A stretch of 64,000 nucleotides of DNA, taken from NCBI RefSeq assembly GCF_011578285.1, contig NZ_CP049916.1:1426001-1490000 (forward strand), written 5' to 3'. The notes beneath the pieces were generated by a model. That model saw only the letters and a program-made list of their open reading frames with translations. It made no database searches and was not told the DNA's origin. A program made the position numbers and the translations under genes. The DNA comes from Acinetobacter lanii (GTDB lineage: Bacteria; Pseudomonadota; Gammaproteobacteria; Pseudomonadales; Moraxellaceae). Below are positions 57,080 through 64,000 of the stretch, in pieces (the stretch's first letter is position 1; every line of letters starts with the position of its first letter).

Positions 57080-57553
57080 GTGAATTTAGATCAAATAGAA
57101 AAAGAAGTGTTTATTCGAAAAGGAAAATATGGAAATAGTAAGTTTTTAAACAATTTAGTTCATGAAATTGAATACAGCATGCTCTTATTTGATGAATTTC
57201 CTGAGGAAGTTTTTAATTTTTATTTGAGGGTATTATCTGACACAGATTTAAGAGTGACTAAGGGTGTTGAGTGGTTTGTACATCACTTATATTCCGATTT
57301 TAAAAAAATTAAAGCTGAGCAGTTCATACAATTAAAGGAAGTTTTGATAAAGACGTCGAATCATAAAATGACCGATGAATTGCGTTTTGTAATTTTAGAT
57401 TTGTTTTTAAGAAAATTTAATTATCAAGATATGAGGGATATGAAAAAAATTGTAAAAGGCTTGAATTTTAGTGCTGAGGATAATGATATTGTGTATGCAA
57501 TAGAGGAGATGATTCAGCGATATAAATTAGGTTTAATGAAAGATATTAATTGA
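57080..57553 (+). CDS. AT-rich orphan gene, possible immunity-type protein
   Basis: This 157-residue protein starts at a GTG preceded by GGGAGGATAT, an excellent ribosome site. It is helical, acidic and lysine-rich (EFPEEVFNFYLRVLSDTDLR, then MTDELRFVILDLFLRKFNYQ), without cysteines, signal or membrane segments. The codons are much more AT-rich than in the genes on either side, a sign of recent acquisition. Size, helical character and lone position resemble orphan immunity proteins of toxin systems, but no toxin gene is present, so this is a guess. A strong palindromic terminator follows. Confidence 0.65.
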   Translation: MNLDQIEKEVFIRKGKYGNSKFLNNLVHEIEYSMLLFDEFPEEVFNFYLRVLSDTDLRVTKGVEWFVHHLYSDFKKIKAEQFIQLKEVLIKTSNHKMTDELRFVILDLFLRKFNYQDMRDMKKIVKGLNFSAEDNDIVYAIEEMIQRYKLGLMKDIN

Positions 57554-57593
57554 TACAAAATTAAAAAATACATTTATATGAGTACTTTAAATA

Positions 57594-57623
57594 AAAAAAC
57601 CGAGCTAATTAGCTCGGTTTTTT
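57594..57623. terminator. palindromic bidirectional terminator
   Basis: AAAAAACCGAGCT and AGCTCGGTTTTTT form a perfect 13-base stem with an AATT loop. It serves the orphan gene and the convergent lipoprotein gene. Confidence 0.93.
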
Positions 57624-57642
57624 ATATCAATCAATTTAATGA

Positions 57643-58128
57643 TTAATTTTCTAAAGCAGGGGTTGCAGCAGCAATAGCCGCTGCCACAGCATCCTCTTCA
57701 GTTTGTGCAGTATTAGAAGACGCTTTCGGTGTAGAGGCAGTCGCTTCTGGTTTTGGCTTAACGGTTTCAGCTTTGGCTGGTTTCGCTTCTTCTTTAGGCG
57801 CACTTTGTTCTTTCGGTGCAGCAGTTTGGCTAGACGTTGGTTGAGCCGTTGGTTGTTGTGCAGGCGCTGCAACTTGCGGTTCATCATGATATTCACGACG
57901 AATCGTTGCTGAGGTATTGTTTGACTCTTGATGCTCAATTTCAACTTGTGTTGGAATTTCAGCTTCAGACGGTTCAACAGGGTCTAATTCTTGAAGAGGA
58001 GCGGTTTCCTGTTGGGTGTTTTCAACAGTTTGTTCCTGTTCTTCTTCTTTCGGGCTTTCTTTTTTTACACATGCGGTAACCAGGAGTGCTGTGACAATTG
58101 CACCGCCAATTAAAAATTTCTTATTCAT
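57643..58128 (-). CDS. small lipoprotein with Glu/Gln/Pro/Ala-rich body
   Basis: This 161-residue protein starts MNKKFLIGGAIVTALLVTAC, a standard lipoprotein signal with lipidated Cys20, followed by VKKESPKEEEQ. The rest is low-complexity, rich in Glu, Gln, Pro, Ala and Lys (for example PKEEAKPAKAETVKPKPEA), and probably extended and unstructured. Basic Pro/Ala-rich stretches of this kind are common in proteins that span or contact the cell wall. Val-Lys after the Cys suggests outer-membrane sorting. The ATG at 58128 is preferred over the GTG at 58134. It is divergent from pyrG. Confidence 0.75.
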   Translation of the reverse strand: MNKKFLIGGAIVTALLVTACVKKESPKEEEQEQTVENTQQETAPLQELDPVEPSEAEIPTQVEIEHQESNNTSATIRREYHDEPQVAAPAQQPTAQPTSSQTAAPKEQSAPKEEAKPAKAETVKPKPEATASTPKASSNTAQTEEDAVAAAIAAATPALEN

Positions 58129-58290
58129 AATCACTCAAAACAAAACTTGATAAATCGACAAGGGTAGTATAACAGCAAAAAATCATCTGGAAATCACGTA
58201 AAGTGGACTTAAATCTCGATTGGAAATGGTGATAGAATAACCAATTGTTTATTGTTCTTTGAATTGATGCGGATTGACTTTGCTTTATAG

Positions 58291-59997
<1,707 letters not shown>

Positions 59998-60004
59998 GGT
60001 AAGC

Positions 60005-60031
60005 AGCAAGGCGTGATTTTCACGTCTTGCT
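60005..60031 (+). other. hairpin in the pyrG-kdsA spacer
   Basis: AGCAAGGCGTGA and TCACGTCTTGCT pair over 12 bases with one G-T pair and a TTT loop. TGTTTAG follows, so there is no strong T tract. It may be a leaky terminator or an RNA-processing site inside the operon. Confidence 0.55.
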
Positions 60032-60060
60032 TGTTTAGGAATACGAACTAGGAAGTTTAA

Positions 60061-60918
<858 letters not shown>

Positions 60919-60932
60919 ATTTGTAATACATT

Positions 60933-60953
60933 GATGCGTCTTTTAGACGCATC
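60933..60953 (+). other. hairpin in the kdsA-eno spacer
   Basis: GATGCGTCT and AGACGCATC form a perfect 9-base stem with a TTT loop. GTCTTTATTAA follows, a weak T tract. It resembles the hairpin at the same place in the pyrG-kdsA spacer. Confidence 0.6.
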
Positions 60954-60964
60954 GTCTTTATTAA

Positions 60965-62272
<1,308 letters not shown>

Positions 62273-62295
62273 TCATTCATGATTAATTTAGATTT

Positions 62296-62327
62296 AAAAA
62301 AACCACTCTGATTAGAGTGGTTTTTTT
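62296..62327 (+). terminator. intrinsic terminator after eno
   Basis: AAAAAAACCACTCT and AGAGTGGTTTTTTT form a perfect 14-base stem with a 4-base loop, 23 bases after the eno stop codon. Confidence 0.95.
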
Positions 62328-62801
62328 ATTGGTCAGGAATATATTGCTCATGGTCCTGAATTTATACAATTAACTTATATGGATAAAACAAATTAGGTTT
62401 ATCGTTCAGACAGTTTCAGTCGGATATGCTTAAAGTTAATGCTCATGAATAAGATCAGATCTTTTATATTTTATGGGGTCGCCTGAAATCAGAATAAATA
62501 AAATGAGCTGGCTTAATGCTCTGTATATATAACAATTTTAAACAGCGCAGAGATTTAAAAAGAATAGGATATCGACCTTATAATTTGGTCGTTGGTTATT
62601 TTTCTTGATTCATAGTGAATGGTGTGAATCAGTGAAGTTAAACTGTAAATTTTCATAAGACTTAAATATGGTATGAAACGTATTATCAGCGAGTATTTTG
62701 TTCAGCTTTTTCAGTTTTGCAACAGTTTGAGGTACTTCATAGAAAACATTTCATGTATATTAGTGCATTAATTCAATGCCGTTAAAATAAGACCAAAATT
62801 C
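62328..62801. other. AT-rich intergenic region upstream of ftsB
   Basis: This stretch of about 474 bases after the eno terminator must hold the ftsB-ispD promoter. I see GATTCA...TGAATC as an inverted repeat (about 62608-62632) and no RNA gene or convincing reading frame. It separates eno from ftsB, which in other gammaproteobacteria lie closer together. Confidence 0.5.
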
Positions 62802-63191
62802 ATGTTAGACGTCTTTAAAACAACTTCGAGTCGAGTGATTCTGGGGATTGCGATCATTATGATCATCGTCCTGCAATATCGCTTTTGGTTTGGTGAGGGG
62901 GGGTATTTCCCGCATCAAGCATTACTTCAACAAATCCAACAACAAGTTGAAGCCAACGAAGAGCTCAAAGAGCGTAATCGAATTTTGGCGGCAGAAGTAT
63001 ACGATTTAAAAAATGGCGTTGAAGCCATTGAAGAACATGCCCGTTTAGATTTAGGTCTGATTAAGCCACATGAAACATTTGTACAAATGAGTACGATTAG
63101 TAGTAACTATAAACCGATCTATATTGATCCAAATGCGAAAGTAGATGTTCGAACCAATGAAGCGGATTCAGATGCACTCATTACTCAATAA
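62802..63191 (+). CDS. ftsB: cell division protein FtsB
   Basis: FtsB is a small bitopic inner-membrane protein of the division site that forms a complex with FtsL and FtsQ. This 129-residue protein has one membrane segment (about residues 12-28, VILGIAIIMIIVLQYRFWF), then a periplasmic coiled coil (LLQQIQQQVEANEELKERN, then LAAEVYDLKNGVEAIEEHAR) and the family motif ARLDLGLIKPHETFVQ. The C-terminus is about 25 residues longer than in Escherichia coli FtsB (103 residues) and is acidic. The gene overlaps ispD by 20 bases. Confidence 0.93.
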   Translation: MLDVFKTTSSRVILGIAIIMIIVLQYRFWFGEGGYFPHQALLQQIQQQVEANEELKERNRILAAEVYDLKNGVEAIEEHARLDLGLIKPHETFVQMSTISSNYKPIYIDPNAKVDVRTNEADSDALITQ

Positions 63192-63882
63192 TCCTAAGTT
63201 ATGGGCAATTATCCCAGCAGCGGGTTCAGGCAGTCGATTTTCAAAAACAGCATTAAAGCAATATCAAACTATTCAAAATAAAACCGTTTTAGAGCATACC
63301 ATTCAACGACTCACAGCGTTGCCACTGAGTGGTTATGTGCTTGCCATTTCTGAACAAGATGATGTGGCGAAAACGTTGAATTTCAATGACCCAGACAAAG
63401 CCATGTTTTGTTTGGGTGGTGCTGAACGTGTTGATTCGGTTTTGAATGGTTTGCGGTATTTATCGGACATTGCTTCAGATGAAGATTGGGTGTTTGTACA
63501 TGATGCAGCTCGTCCATGTGTTTCAATAGAGTGTTTAGAGTGTTTGCTGGCTACCGCCATTGAATCAGATCAAAGTGCAATTTTAGCGATTCCTGTACGC
63601 GATACCTTAAAATGTGTATCCGAAACGCATGATATTGAAAAAACGGTGGATCGTAGTCAACTTTGGCAAGCACAAACCCCGCAAATGGCTAAATTAGGTG
63701 TCTTAAGAAAAGCGATCGAATTTGCTTTGGAAAAGGGCATAAGTATTACTGATGAAGCCAGCGCTTTAGAAACTTTAGGTAAAACAGTCCAAGTTGTAGC
63801 AGGGCGTTCGGATAATATAAAAATTACCTATCCAGAAGATTTAGAGTTGGCTAAATTGATTCTACAATCTCAAAATGTATAA
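63172..63882 (+). CDS. ispD: 2-C-methyl-D-erythritol 4-phosphate cytidylyltransferase
   Basis: IspD activates methylerythritol phosphate with CTP in the MEP pathway of isoprenoid synthesis. This 236-residue protein has the nucleotide-binding IIPAAGSGSRFSKTALKQY (Gly-rich, Arg and Lys), VHDAARPCVS, and the late LWQAQTPQ and DEASALE segments. The ATG at 63172 gives the normal family length; ATG codons at 63145 and 63157 would extend it further into ftsB. The start overlaps the last 20 bases of ftsB, so the two are translationally coupled. A terminator follows. Confidence 0.95.
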   Translation: MHSLLNNPKLWAIIPAAGSGSRFSKTALKQYQTIQNKTVLEHTIQRLTALPLSGYVLAISEQDDVAKTLNFNDPDKAMFCLGGAERVDSVLNGLRYLSDIASDEDWVFVHDAARPCVSIECLECLLATAIESDQSAILAIPVRDTLKCVSETHDIEKTVDRSQLWQAQTPQMAKLGVLRKAIEFALEKGISITDEASALETLGKTVQVVAGRSDNIKITYPEDLELAKLILQSQNV

Positions 63883-63917
63883 ATTGTTTGATGTGTTTTA
63901 TCACGATGATTAAACCG

Positions 63918-63946
63918 AAAGCCTAAAGATATCTTTAGGCTTTTTT
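63918..63946 (+). terminator. intrinsic terminator after ispD
   Basis: AAAGCCTAAAGAT and ATCTTTAGGCTTT form a perfect palindrome followed by three further T, 36 bases after the ispD stop codon. Confidence 0.88.
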
Positions 63947-64000
63947 AATTATTGAAGTGTCCCCAAACAATGAAGTGATTTGTTTTAAAATAGCCTAAGT

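Noticed and set aside
57651..58079. Several frames in all directions across the lipoprotein gene
   Set aside because: They arise from the low-complexity Glu/Gln/Pro/Ala codons of the lipoprotein and encode strongly biased, implausible products.

Overview
The window looks like a piece of chromosome from an Acinetobacter species (Moraxellaceae, Gammaproteobacteria). The evidence is an AT-rich genome with densely packed metabolic genes, MetK, transketolase, PyrG and enolase sequences of clear Acinetobacter character, a PutA without the N-terminal ribbon-helix-helix domain facing an Lrp-type regulator, and the pyrG-kdsA-eno-ftsB-ispD block. The species cannot be fixed from the sequence alone. No tRNA, rRNA, CRISPR array, insertion sequence, prophage or integrase was seen.

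Layout. Bases 1-2912 hold the end of a branched-chain (valine-type) acyl-CoA degradation cluster: the tail of an enoyl-CoA hydratase, 3-hydroxyisobutyryl-CoA hydrolase and an MHS-type transporter. Bases 3084-14923 are mostly housekeeping: queG back to back with the NAD(P)HX repair gene nnr, acylphosphatase, ruvC, fxsA, a LysE-type exporter, metK, a membrane diguanylate cyclase, transketolase and several small unknown genes. Bases 15218-20890 hold a GNAT acetyltransferase, a YceI protein, a second LysE exporter, a class I amidotransferase and a three-gene run of an atypical SDR, a thioredoxin-fold isomerase-like protein and a zinc alcohol dehydrogenase.

Bases 21002-28071 form an ethanolamine catabolic locus without microcompartment genes: eutC, eutB and an ethanolamine permease, preceded by an acetaldehyde-type aldehyde dehydrogenase and a divergent regulator combining a GAF-like domain, a winged helix and a BTAD-like C-terminus. 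Together they would import ethanolamine, split it into ammonia and acetaldehyde, and oxidise the aldehyde. Next come two adjacent minus-strand genes, an alpha/beta hydrolase and an SDR, each interrupted by a one-base frameshift at an A run (28186-30112).

Bases 30501-41163 carry a PcfJ-like protein, a Pif1/RecD-like helicase, a CHMI-family isomerase, a lipoprotein, thiM behind a zinc-ribbon protein, and pepN. Bases 41331-49475 form an amino-acid catabolic region: putA, its Lrp-type regulator, putP and aspA, which together convert proline to glutamate and aspartate to fumarate. Bases 49743-57553 hold a DUF4349-like lipoprotein, a CobB sirtuin, two hydrolases, a PadR regulator divergent from fadH with twin palindromic operators around the promoter, an NTF2-like protein and an AT-rich orphan gene. 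The window ends with a lipoprotein gene and the pyrG-kdsA-eno-ftsB-ispD block (CTP, KDO, glycolysis, division and isoprenoid synthesis).

The most notable items are the paired frameshifts, the PadR operator pair, an SDR lacking its catalytic Ser and Tyr, the SARP-like ethanolamine-locus regulator, a cut-off gene tail next to queG, and similar hairpins in both pyrG-kdsA-eno spacers. No clearly new multi-gene system was found.
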